From an uncultured Butyricicoccus sp. (GTDB lineage Bacteria > Bacillota > Clostridia > Oscillospirales > Butyricicoccaceae), in contig URFQ01000014.1 in the NCBI GenBank assembly GCA_900547195.1, positions 1 to 38,559 of the forward strand: DNA of 38,559 nt, in the 5' to 3' direction. Under the pieces are notes generated by a model, which searched no databases, was not told the DNA's origin, and was given only the letters and a program-made list of their open reading frames with translations. Shown one piece after another: positions 31,905 to 38,559 of the stretch (positions are counted from its first letter, which is position 1; each line of letters begins with the position of its first letter). Made by a program: the position numbers and the translations under genes.

Positions 31905-32828
31905 TCAAGCCTCTCCCGCGAGGAATTCCTCCGCATAGTGCGAGGCCACCGCGCCATCCGCCATAGCGGTCACCACCTGCCGCAGCACCTTGGTACGCAC
32001 GTCCCCGACCGCAAACACGCCGGGGAGATTGGTGCGGGTCGATTCGTCCGCTTTTACATAGCCGGCCGGGTCCAGCTCCAGTTGCCCCCGCACCAATTCG
32101 GTGGCCGGCTTTCTGCCGATGCTGACAAAAAGCCCGTCGCAGGCCAGCACCGTTTCCTCGCCGGTATGGACATTTTTGCACCGCACGCCGGTGAGCTTTT
32201 CGCCGTAAAGCAACCCGGACACGGTGCTATTCCAGCGAAACTCGACGTTTTCCGCGTTTTGGAGCGGCGCATGATAGATTTTTGTGGCGCGAAGCGTATC
32301 CCTGCGGTGAATCACAAACACTTTTTTGCAGATGCGGGAAAGCAGCAATGCGTCCGCAGCGGCCGTATTGCCGCCGCCCACGACGGCAACCGTTTTCCCC
32401 TTGTAGAACATCCCGTCGCAGGCCGCACAGTAATTTACGCCCCGCCCGGTCAGTTCTTTTTCTCCGGGCAGTCCGAGTTCCCGGGGATTTGCTCCGGTTG
32501 AAAGCACAACGGTTCGCCCGCAATAGATGCCTTCGCTGGTTTCCACGGTCTTGACCTTCTCGGAAAGATTCAGAGAAAAGGCTTCCGCCAGCTCGGTCTT
32601 TGCGCCGAACCGCTCGGCGCCCATCCGCATTTTCTCGCCCAGAGAAAAGCCGTCCACGCCTTCTTCAAAGCCGGGAAAGTTGTCAATCTCGGCCGTTAGG
32701 GCCATCTGTCCCCCGGCGGACAGTTTTTCCAGCAAAACTGTATCCAGCCCCGCCCGGGCGGCGTACAGGGCCGCGGTATAGCCGCCCGGCCCGCCGCCGA
32801 TGATGATCATGTCATAAATATGCTCCAT
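31905..32828 (-). CDS. trxB: Thioredoxin reductase
   Basis: A 307-residue FAD/NADPH disulfide reductase. The FAD loop is IIGGGPGGYTAALYAARAG. The redox site is CAACD (Cys134/Cys137), where CATCD is more usual. The NADPH loop is VVGGGNTAAADA, with HRRDTLRA marking NADPH preference. The C-terminal FAD segment is PGVFAVGDVRTK. Translated from the same message as the upstream thioredoxin, 10 bases away, and it should reduce that protein in the cytoplasm. Confidence 0.95.
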   Translation of the reverse strand: MEHIYDMIIIGGGPGGYTAALYAARAGLDTVLLEKLSAGGQMALTAEIDNFPGFEEGVDGFSLGEKMRMGAERFGAKTELAEAFSLNLSEKVKTVETSEGIYCGRTVVLSTGANPRELGLPGEKELTGRGVNYCAACDGMFYKGKTVAVVGGGNTAAADALLLSRICKKVFVIHRRDTLRATKIYHAPLQNAENVEFRWNSTVSGLLYGEKLTGVRCKNVHTGEETVLACDGLFVSIGRKPATELVRGQLELDPAGYVKADESTRTNLPGVFAVGDVRTKVLRQVVTAMADGAVASHYAEEFLAGEA

Positions 32829-32838
32829 TGCACTGTCC

Positions 32839-33165
32839 TCATCCGTTCAGGTGTTCCTTAAGAAACGTTTCTATTGCCGCCTTGGACGCGGGCGCCGTGA
32901 TTGAGCCGAGCTTCTGCCCATTCCGGTACAGCAGCAGGGTCGGGACAACCTCAATGTTTTCCTTCTGCGCGAGCTGCGGCTCGTCGTCAATATTTACCTG
33001 CCCCACGGTCAGGGATTCGCTGTACTGCTCAGCGATTTTGTCGAGCGCGGGCGCAATGCGGCGGCAGTAGACGCACCAGGGCGCCCAAAACTCCACCAAA
33101 ATGGGTTTTTCGGGTTCCGCAATGTTTTTATCAAAAAGCTGGGGGTTTAAATTCAGAATCGCCAT
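32839..33165 (-). CDS. trxA: Thioredoxin with CVYC active site
   Basis: A 108-residue thioredoxin fold protein. The active site FWAPWCVYCRR (Cys31/Cys34) replaces the canonical CGPC. The cis-proline segment is VVPTLLLY, and QVNIDDEPQLAQKENIEVVP is typical of thioredoxins. The middle residues set redox potential, so this member may be more oxidising than TrxA or have other partners. AAGGAG precedes the ATG, and a TATACT box lies a few bases further up. The operon is trxA-trxB. Confidence 0.92.
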   Translation of the reverse strand: MAILNLNPQLFDKNIAEPEKPILVEFWAPWCVYCRRIAPALDKIAEQYSESLTVGQVNIDDEPQLAQKENIEVVPTLLLYRNGQKLGSITAPASKAAIETFLKEHLNG

Positions 33166-33820
33166 AGTTCACAGCTCCTTTTCTTTTTTCATAGTATACC
33201 CGGTTTGGGCGCATTCTTTCTGTACGTTGTCACCATTCCCGGCTTCATTTTCCATAAAAAATGTACATTTTTTCGAATACACGTTTTTTATAAAGCGTGA
33301 AGTGGATCAGAGCAGTTTTGCAATGAGGGGGACTGTCTCGGCGCGGGTGATCTGTGCCGAAGCACGCAGGGTATTGTCCTGATAGCCCGCCAGCACGCTG
33401 TTTTCCATCATGCCGGCGAGGCTGCCGCGGTTGGGGATTTCCACATAACCGTCCACGCCGTCGAGGGGCGGGCCGTGGCCGCCGCCATACTTGACCAGCG
33501 TCGGCTTGCGCGTTGGCCTTTGCATGTGCCGCGCATGAAAAGGGCCGCCTTTTCCTTGCAGGAAAAAGCGGCCTTTCTCTATGGGAATTGACCCGCAAAA
33601 GCATTTCAATTCACGCAATTCATAAGCCGGGGCAGCTTTTCTTTTGAACATGCATACTTGCGCCAGCCGGATCCTTAAATTTTGCCGCGCAATGCAATAT
33701 TAGCAAACCGTCCCAACCGTCAGATCCAAAACCACGCATGCGGCGGGAATTACGCTTCTGTGCCGGATCTCCCGCTCGATGGGTCAGGCGCGCCCTATGT
33801 AGAAAAGCCCAAAAGCGGCA
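33166..33820. other. 655-bp gene-poor region between trxA and the flavin reductase
   Basis: It contains a perfect 18-bp palindrome with A6/T6 arms around TGTACA (33256-33273), the SLH relic at 33307-33456, an imperfect GC-rich hairpin (about 33539-33576) and about 230 bases without clear features (33580-33810). An open frame on the minus strand (33307-33651) runs through the hairpin; only its 3' part resembles a protein domain. The region looks like decayed gene sequence. Confidence 0.55.
33307..33456 (-). pseudogene. S-layer homology domain remnant
   Basis: The last 49 codons before the stop read like the C-terminal half of an SLH domain: NSVLAGYQDNTLRASAQITR followed by AETVPLIAKLL, matching the GY-D-TLRP-ITRAE pattern of the SLH repeats in the peptidase at 228-3611. 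No signal peptide, no complete SLH repeat and no catalytic domain are found upstream, and a hairpin interrupts the frame. It is probably the tail of a lost surface protein gene. Confidence 0.55.
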
Positions 33821-33832
33821 TTACACCGCTTT
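33812..33832 (-). terminator. Terminator of the flavodoxin-fusion/flavin reductase operon
   Basis: Stem AAAGCGG/CCGCTTT (33812-33818 with 33826-33832), overlapping the stop codon of the flavin reductase gene (33821-33823). On the minus strand it runs into GGGCTTTTC. Confidence 0.6.
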
Positions 33833-34363
33833 GCCCATGCTATAGGCCTCCTTCAGCTTGTCCGGGAAATTGCGGATCTCCCCCCGGTCATTCGCCCCGC
33901 CGCCAAAGACCGTTCCGGCAAGGCGTGCGTTTTCATAGCAGTCGATCCAGCCCTGCAAGCCGCTGACGGCGCGGGCAGGCACCTCATCGCCATCCTCCGC
34001 AGCTGTGGAGATGAAATAGATGTCCCGGAAAGAATAGTCGGTTGTGAACAGCGGGTTCGACCGATCCAGCATGGTTTTCATCTGTCCGCTCATTTCGTAA
34101 TAATAAATGGGCGTAGCAAAGGCAATTACATCCGCTGTGAGCATTTTTTGCACAATCGCGCCGGCATCGTCCCGGATCACGCAGCGCTGCGTTTTCTGGC
34201 AGGCCAGGCAGCCGCGGCAAAACCCGATGGCCTTATCCGCAAGGCAGATCTTCTCCACTTCATTCCCGGCGTCCGCCGCACCCCAAGCGAATTCCCCGGC
34301 CAGGATGTCGGAGTTTCCCCCGATTCTGGGGCTCGTCGAAAGAATCAGAACTTTTTTACTCAT
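33821..34363 (-). CDS. Flavodoxin-fold NAD(P)H-dependent oxidoreductase (iron-sulfur flavoprotein-like)
   Basis: A 180-residue protein of the FMN-dependent reductase family. The N-terminal phosphate loop is LILSTSPRIGGNSD; the second flavin loop is FATPIYYYEMSGQMK. Cys49, Cys52, Cys55 and Cys61 (CRGCLACQKTQRC) form a compact Cys cluster like that of archaeal and clostridial iron-sulfur flavoproteins. It may pass electrons between NAD(P)H or ferredoxin and a small acceptor. AGGAGG precedes the ATG. Third gene of the minus-strand unit that starts with the exported flavodoxin fusion. Confidence 0.88.
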   Translation of the reverse strand: MSKKVLILSTSPRIGGNSDILAGEFAWGAADAGNEVEKICLADKAIGFCRGCLACQKTQRCVIRDDAGAIVQKMLTADVIAFATPIYYYEMSGQMKTMLDRSNPLFTTDYSFRDIYFISTAAEDGDEVPARAVSGLQGWIDCYENARLAGTVFGGGANDRGEIRNFPDKLKEAYSMGKAV

Positions 34364-34379
34364 GTTGCAGTCCTCCTGA

Positions 34380-34544
34380 TTATTTTAGGTTTTCCCGAAA
34401 AAAGCTCTCCAGTTTGCCGAAGGGGATGCGGTCGGTGCGGTCATACAGGAGGTCGGCGGCCAGGGTCAGGCCATAGCGGTTTTTGTAGGATACATGCTCG
34501 CGGGTCACTTTTTCACTCAGCTCGCAAATGTAGTGTTCAGACAT
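34380..34544 (-). pseudogene. 54-codon remnant of an alpha/beta hydrolase with internal deletion
   Basis: A short frame with a good ribosome site (AGGAGG, 7 bases before ATG 34544). Residues 1-32 (EKVTREHVSYKNRYGLTLAA and neighbours) look like the N-terminus of the dienelactone-hydrolase-like alpha/beta hydrolases that often sit in such redox clusters. The last 22 residues (LYDRTDRIPFGKLESFFREN) look like the C-terminus of the same family. The roughly 250 residues with the catalytic triad are missing, without frame loss. It could be a relic, or a short peptide still translated. The family match is from memory of the pattern and needs a search. Confidence 0.6.
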
Positions 34545-34560
34545 GTCTTTTCCTCCTGTG

Positions 34561-35556
34561 TTATTCGAGTGACAGCGTGATCGTCACATCCCCGCCGCCC
34601 AAAATTTTTCCGAGCTCTTCGCCGGTCACGTTCTCAATTTTCCCCAATCGCGTAAAAGTCCAAGAATTGGTATCATAGTAGATCACAAAACGATTGCCCT
34701 GATATAGAATCAGGTCGCCGGGGCCGGTGGTAATCGGTTCATCATGACGCGGCAAATCCGTGCCAAGGGGACCGACCTTTTCAAAATTGCCGTAATCCTC
34801 CATGTCGATGGTGATCGGCCCGTTTTTCAGCAGCTCGCGCAGCGCGTCCGTGCTGCTGTTATCCGCCAGAGAAGCCGTCAGAACCGTATCACCGACCCGA
34901 ATCATCATGGTGTTTTCATTGCTCTCCGTGCTTTTTGCCAAAATGCCAATTTGGTTCAGCCAGGCTGCGACATCCTCTCTGGAGGCACTGCCGGAAAACC
35001 GTGTTCCGTCGATCCAGGTGACAGACGCATCACACAGGCCATGAAGATTGATCTGGCTGGAGCCAATGGAGCTGCTGCCGGAGGTCACAAAAGTGGTGAT
35101 GGTCTTTCCCGAAAAATCGTAGCTCTCGAGAAAGGTGCTGATGATGCGGGGCGCCTGTCCCCACCAAATGGGGTGGGCAATCACCACGGTATCGTACTGC
35201 CCCATATTCTCCACACTCCCGGAGATCGCGGGACGGGCGCCGGAGTCGTTTTGCTCGATGCTGGTACGGCTGCCGCGATCGTTGTAATCCAAATCGCCGG
35301 CGGTATAGGGCGTCTCCGGCACAATCTCATACAGGTCGGCATGCAGGATATCCGCGGCGTGTTCTGCCAGCACCTTCGTGGTTCCGGTGGCCGAAAAGTA
35401 TGCCACCAAGATTGCCGAACCGGAATCTGCTCCGGTATTCGCCGAAGATTCGTCCTGCGCGGCAGAGACGGGCGCCTGTGTATTCCCCTCCGTCTGGGGC
35501 TGCCCACATACCGTAAGATTCAGTACCAGAGCCAGAGCAACTAACACAATTTTCAT
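34561..35556 (-). CDS. Exported flavodoxin-cyclophilin-like fusion protein
   Basis: A 331-residue protein. The N-terminus is hydrophobic (IVLVALALVLNLTVC) and ends near a Cys that could be lipidated, although Val at -1 is not ideal. A low-complexity linker (about 18-45) follows, then a flavodoxin domain (ILVAYFSATGTTKVLAEHAA, HPIWWGQAPR, TSGSSSIG). The last 115 residues (MIRVGDTVLTASLADN onward, with GDLILYQGNRFVIYYD) match the cyclophilin-like domain often found beside flavodoxins. A flavodoxin outside the membrane suggests an extracytoplasmic electron carrier. ATG 35556 is chosen because the signal-like sequence starts there. Divergent from a LysR gene. Confidence 0.87.
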   Translation of the reverse strand: MKIVLVALALVLNLTVCGQPQTEGNTQAPVSAAQDESSANTGADSGSAILVAYFSATGTTKVLAEHAADILHADLYEIVPETPYTAGDLDYNDRGSRTSIEQNDSGARPAISGSVENMGQYDTVVIAHPIWWGQAPRIISTFLESYDFSGKTITTFVTSGSSSIGSSQINLHGLCDASVTWIDGTRFSGSASREDVAAWLNQIGILAKSTESNENTMMIRVGDTVLTASLADNSSTDALRELLKNGPITIDMEDYGNFEKVGPLGTDLPRHDEPITTGPGDLILYQGNRFVIYYDTNSWTFTRLGKIENVTGEELGKILGGGDVTITLSLE

Positions 35557-35870
35557 AGTACCGCCTCGCCTTTCTTCCAGCATTTCAAATGTAGTTTCTC
35601 CCTTGTTTGTAATTGCCGATGTATCCATATCGGGTTGCGCAGATGATCCTACGGCCGGCCGGCTTTGTTCGGTTTGGCGCCGTGCGGCAAAGTTCCTCCA
35701 TATTGCAGCACAATTCGTTCATAAAGAAAGCCTCCTCATACTGTTCTCATGACCATCATACCGCCGTCAGCAGAAGATAGCAAATATCTATTTGTAATAT
35801 TTTATCATAGATAAAAGGAATGGTCTATGATACAATACGCTTAAGAAATACAGGAATTGGTGAGAATGGC
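35557..35870. promoter_or_regulatory. Divergent regulatory region between flavodoxin fusion and LysR gene
   Basis: No gene is seen in this 314-base AT-rich gap. It has two dyads: CAAATA-TC-TATTTG (35781-35794) and TTTATC-ATA-GATAAA (35801-35815). The second fits the T-N11-A pattern of LysR boxes, with its outer bases two wider. Either could be the autoregulatory operator. Two overlapping -10-like sequences (35826-35836) lie ahead of the LysR gene. Confidence 0.5.
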
Positions 35871-36791
35871 ATGATTGAGACAAGACTGTTGAACTATTTT
35901 CTGACAATCATCAGAGAGCAGAATATCACCCGGGCAGCAGAGGCGCTCCATCTGACGCAGCCCACACTCTCCAAACAGATCAAGGAGTTGGATGAGCATC
36001 TGGGCAAACAGCTGCTGATTCGTGGAAAGAAGAAGGTGACCCTCACAGACGAGGGCGCTTTCCTGCGCGCGCGAGCCCAGGAAATGCTGGAGCTGATGGA
36101 GAAGACGGAATCAGCCTTCCGGGCAGAACACGCGATTACCGGCGGTGATATCTATCTCGGCTGTGGCGAGACCGCCGCGATGGATATGATCACAGAGGTC
36201 TATCGGAAGCTGCACGATCAATATCCGGATATCCATTTTCACACCCACAGCGGTGATGCGGAAACGGTCATGGAGCGGTTGGATAAGGGGCTCATTGACA
36301 TGGGGCTTTTGTTGGGGCCAATCCGGCAGGATAAGTATGAGTACCTGAACATCCGCCAGAAAGACACCTTTGGGCTTCTGATGCGCCGGGATTGCATGCT
36401 TGCCAAAAAAGAGCAAATTACGATTGCGGATATGAAAGGCCTTCCGCTTTTGTTTCCGGAGCAAACCTATTCGGGCAACCAGCAGCTCGAATGGTCCGGC
36501 ATGGATTATCGCTCCCTGAACATTGTTGCCACCTACAATCTGATCTACAATGCCACATTCCTCGTGGAAAAAGGCATCGGATATGCGTTAACGCTCGCCA
36601 ATTTGGTCAACACCGAGGGCCCCCGCAGCCTGACTTTCCGGCCGGTCACGCCCGAGATTGCCGTGGACTTGTACATCGTCACCAAAAAGTATCAGACCTT
36701 CTCACCGGCGGCAAAATTATATTTAGATTTTTTAAAAAATCTAAATATAATTTTTGACTATCTCTTTATAAGTTCTTATAAGCCGGTATAG
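35871..36791 (+). CDS. LysR-family transcriptional regulator
   Basis: A 306-residue regulator. The N-terminal helix-turn-helix is NITRAAEALHLTQPTLSKQI followed by KELDEHLGKQLL. The effector domain resembles that of regulators next to flavodoxin and alpha/beta-hydrolase genes (GDIYLGCGETAAMDMI). It probably controls the divergent flavodoxin-fusion unit. The protein reads normally to AAKLYLDFLK; the last 17 residues (NLNIIFDYLFISSYKPV) are encoded by AT-rich sequence containing a 42-bp palindrome and may come from the neighbouring mobile element. ATG 35871 is used; upstream codons lack a ribosome site. Confidence 0.9.
   Translation: MIETRLLNYFLTIIREQNITRAAEALHLTQPTLSKQIKELDEHLGKQLLIRGKKKVTLTDEGAFLRARAQEMLELMEKTESAFRAEHAITGGDIYLGCGETAAMDMITEVYRKLHDQYPDIHFHTHSGDAETVMERLDKGLIDMGLLLGPIRQDKYEYLNIRQKDTFGLLMRRDCMLAKKEQITIADMKGLPLLFPEQTYSGNQQLEWSGMDYRSLNIVATYNLIYNATFLVEKGIGYALTLANLVNTEGPRSLTFRPVTPEIAVDLYIVTKKYQTFSPAAKLYLDFLKNLNIIFDYLFISSYKPV
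36713..36754. repeat. Perfect 42-bp palindrome at the LysR 3' end
   Basis: Two 21-base arms (36713-36733 and 36734-36754) are exact reverse complements with T6A6 at the centre and no loop. It is inside the LysR reading frame. It may mark the insertion point of the Tn916-like element, whose preferred targets are T-rich next to A-rich tracts, or it may act as a terminator. A weaker GCCGG/CCGGC hairpin (36782-36813) overlaps the LysR stop. Confidence 0.9.
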
Positions 36792-36910
36792 CTGTATTTA
36801 CAGGCTTTCCGGCACTTTTCGTATCGGAAGAAGTTCACAAATCTTTTTATTTCCCCTCATGTTTTCGCGTCCAAAAGTAGTAAATTAAGTAGTAAAACCG
36901 ATATTTACTA

Positions 36911-38104
36911 CTAAGCAATCAGCTGTTCCATTTCTGCCATTGCGCTATCAGAGGTAGCATGGGCGTAATAGTTCAGCGTCATGTTGATGTTGGAATGTCC
37001 CATGATATACTGCAATGCTTTCGGGTTCATTCCGGCGTTTGCTAAATTGGTACAGAATGTATGGCGTAAGGTATGCGGCGTTGTCACTTTCGGTAAGGCT
37101 TCCTCATGGCTCTTGTTGTACTTCTTCACAAGCCCCTGGAACATGGTTTCATAGTTGACTGCTACTTTCGGTAGCCCGTTCCGCTTAAGGAATAAAAACC
37201 TGCTATAACCGCCTACAATAAAATTATCTGCCCGCCCTCTGTCATTCAGCACGCGCTTGAACGCTTCATAGACTTTGGTACTCATTGGGATTTGTCTGAT
37301 ACCGCTTTTTGTCTTTGGCGTTTTAACATGATAGCCAACTCCCGATACTTTCAAAAGTTGATGGTCTACGTTGATTAGCTTATGCTCAAAGTCAATATCG
37401 TTTTCAGTCAGCCCGCAGAGTTCAGAAATGCGAAGCCCTGTTCCTAACAGTATGATAATCTCGTCGTAATACTTCTGATAGACTTTATCATTCTGCACAA
37501 AGGACAGGAAAGACGCTTCCTGCGTTGGGGATAGAGGTACCTTTGGCTCGGTGTTATCTTCTAAAACGGTGTTCAGTTGGAAGTCAAAGGGATTTTTCCG
37601 AATACAATCGTCCTGTATGGCTGTGTAAACGGCAACTTTCAGAGAACGCTTGTGATTGTTGATTGTCTTGAAAGAATAGCCTTTCGCTTTCATGCGTAAA
37701 GCCCATTCTTTCGCGTCGGACAGCCTCACGCTTTCAATGCTGCAAGCTCCAAGGCTATCTTCTTCCAAAATCCTCATAAGCTACTTGCATCCCTGTTTCG
37801 TGCCATGCCGTACATTTGCCCGGTGCCTTATCTGCTTTGCGTAAAGTTGGCAGACAGTCATTTTCTTTCCCAACGTGTCAATCCCGTCGTCAAGGTCTTT
37901 CTGTATCTCTTTTTCCTTTTCCCGAAGCGAAATATCTTCACGTTTCCCCGCCAGGGTCTTGTCGGTAGGTACTAACTTCCAAGCATAGACAAATTGCGGT
38001 TTCCCAAAGGTATCTGTATATTTGTAAGCATATCTTCCGTCTGTTCTCTAGCTCTCTCCTGTGCGTAAAATGTGGTTTTTATTATCTCGTCTTTTCTCCG
38101 ACAT
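36911..38104 (-). pseudogene. int: Tn916-type tyrosine integrase interrupted by two in-frame amber codons
   Basis: Read from ATG 38104 the frame encodes 397 positions, close to the 405 of Tn916 Int, with no frameshift. It starts MSEKRRDN and continues through the arm-binding domain (DGRYAYKYTDTFGKPQFVYA). TAG occurs at codon 19 (38048-38050, where GESQRKDGRY-like sequence would have Gln) and codon 108 (37781-37783, where Tyr is expected before LM). The catalytic part after 37777 is uninterrupted: TGLRISEL (Arg225), HTLRHTF, MGHSNIN and LNYYAH (nucleophile Tyr). A 288-residue product from ATG 37777 would lack the arm-binding domain. The end carries TAG TAG TAA. Most likely a dead or suppressed integrase. 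Confidence 0.88.
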
Positions 38105-38184
38105 TGTTCGTCATGCTCCTTTCCATGACGGAAAGAGCCTTGATATGCCTGTATTCATTATACCACATTCAAGGCTCGATTTCA

Positions 38185-38388
38185 CTATATAACTTCCAAA
38201 GTATCAATGAATTTTTCAAACTGTTTCCGCTTGATTTGAATACGGTTGCCGTTCATAATCACCCACCCGGAAGCCGGGTTTTCCTCCGCTAATTTACGCA
38301 GCTTGTTTTCTCCGATACGGAAATATTTTGACGCTTCTTCAACAGTAAGCGTGTATTTCTCCCAGATAGGCACATCAGTAATATTCAT
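38185..38388 (-). CDS. xis: Excisionase Xis of Tn916 family
   Basis: A 67-residue winged-helix DNA-bending protein, the same length as Tn916 Xis. Clear family blocks are PIWEKYTLTVEEASKYFRIG, ENKLRKLAEEN and NGNRIQIKRKQFEKFIDTL. It binds near the element ends and directs Int toward excision. AAAGGGGG precedes the ATG. It is intact although its partner integrase has two stops. About 80 bases separate the two genes. Confidence 0.95.
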   Translation of the reverse strand: MNITDVPIWEKYTLTVEEASKYFRIGENKLRKLAEENPASGWVIMNGNRIQIKRKQFEKFIDTLEVI

Positions 38389-38559
38389 TAAAGTGTCCCC
38401 CTTTCAATAGAGTACAATAGTTTCAAAAATAGAAATTAGGCTTTTGTCGGACGGTTAGCAGCATAACCTCATGGGAATTGCACCCCCGCATGGTTCTCAT
38501 GCAACCCTACCCATTGCCTGCGACGCTCTTAACGCTCGGACTGTGGCTGTAAGGAAGTA
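38389..38559. other. Leader upstream of xis; unassigned sequence at window edge
   Basis: The first 60 bases form an AT-rich leader of xis. From about 38440 the sequence becomes GC-richer and can fold (GCATG/CATGC around 38492-38506 and GGG/CCC nearby). A short frame can be read on either strand off the right edge, but none is recognised. It could be the 3' part of another element gene or a structured RNA. Confidence 0.3.

Larger units (their letters stand above)
36756..38559 (-). mobile_element. End of a Tn916-like integrative element (continues past the right edge)
   Basis: Integrase and excisionase genes sit in Tn916 order (xis then int, reading outward to the element end). Base composition drops sharply from about 36.71 kb. 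Tandem AAGTAGTAAA repeats (36875-36884, 36887-36896) plus an inverted copy (36904-36912) lie beside the int stop, like the short Int/Xis-binding repeats near Tn916 ends. The exact outer boundary is not visible; it probably falls between 36713 and 36840. No other element genes are in the window. Confidence 0.75.

Noticed and set aside
33307..33651. A 114-codon open frame treated as a complete gene
   Set aside because: A hairpin lies in its middle, it has no ribosome site, and only the last 49 codons look like protein (an SLH fragment).
36911..38104. Genetic code change with TAG read as an amino acid
   Set aside because: The response regulator, LysR and the integrase itself end at TAG, so TAG works as stop in this genome; nonsense mutation is simpler. 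Kept only as a testable alternative.

Overview
The window looks like a stretch of chromosome from a GC-rich, anaerobic, probably gut-dwelling member of the Clostridia (Oscillospiraceae-like). The evidence is Gram-positive-style ribosome binding sites, an S-layer-anchored exoenzyme, YesM/YesN-type two-component regulation, AraC-controlled sugar loci, a short-type ThiC and a Tn916-family integrase/excisionase pair. The taxonomy is inference. Most of the window is GC-rich; from about 36.7 kb to the right edge it becomes AT-rich, where a Tn916-like integrative element begins.

Layout. (1) 1-4.3 kb: a dispersed hairpin-rich repeat, a secreted S15/CocE-type peptidase with three SLH domains, and a zinc-ribbon Nudix hydrolase. 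(2) 4.4-7.5 kb, minus strand: an AraC regulator followed by two translationally coupled Gfo/Idh/MocA oxidoreductases. (3) 7.7-11.8 kb, plus strand: three overlapping or near-contiguous redox genes, namely an old-yellow-enzyme-type Fe-S flavoprotein, a short-chain dehydrogenase and a fumarate-reductase-like flavoprotein. This enzyme-class trio resembles the one known from reductive gut pathways such as daidzein to equol. (4) 11.8-17.2 kb: a second AraC regulator divergent from a TRAP transporter (P, Q, M) plus a GH28 enzyme without a signal peptide. This suggests uptake of acidic pectin-derived molecules and their cleavage inside the cell. (5) 17.4-29.0 kb: an eight-gene minus-strand operon (ABC solute-binding protein, two permeases, ATPase, YesL-like protein, GH4 phosphoglycosidase, PfkB kinase, NagB) divergent from a YesM/YesN-type sensor kinase and response regulator. 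Import by ABC transporter, phosphorylation inside the cell, GH4 cleavage and GlcN6P deamination together point to an amino-sugar-containing saccharide.

(6) 29.1-31.2 kb: a second copy of the dispersed repeat between two near-identical terminators, then thiC with a promoter, TPP riboswitch and terminator. (7) 31.2-36.8 kb: a redox and flavodoxin neighbourhood. It holds a cytoplasmic flavodoxin behind a MerR-type promoter, thioredoxin reductase and an unusual thioredoxin (CVYC), an S-layer-domain relic, an Fe-S-type flavin reductase, an internally deleted alpha/beta-hydrolase remnant, an exported flavodoxin-cyclophilin fusion and a divergent LysR regulator. (8) 36.7-38.56 kb: the end of a Tn916-like element. 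The integrase is interrupted by two in-frame amber codons, xis is intact, and a perfect 42-bp palindrome lies where LysR meets the element.

The most interesting items are the three-gene reductive cassette, the ABC/PfkB/GH4/NagB operon, the 182-bp repeat with flanking duplicated terminators, and the amber-interrupted integrase beside the palindrome. All functional calls come from reading motifs by eye; no database search was run.
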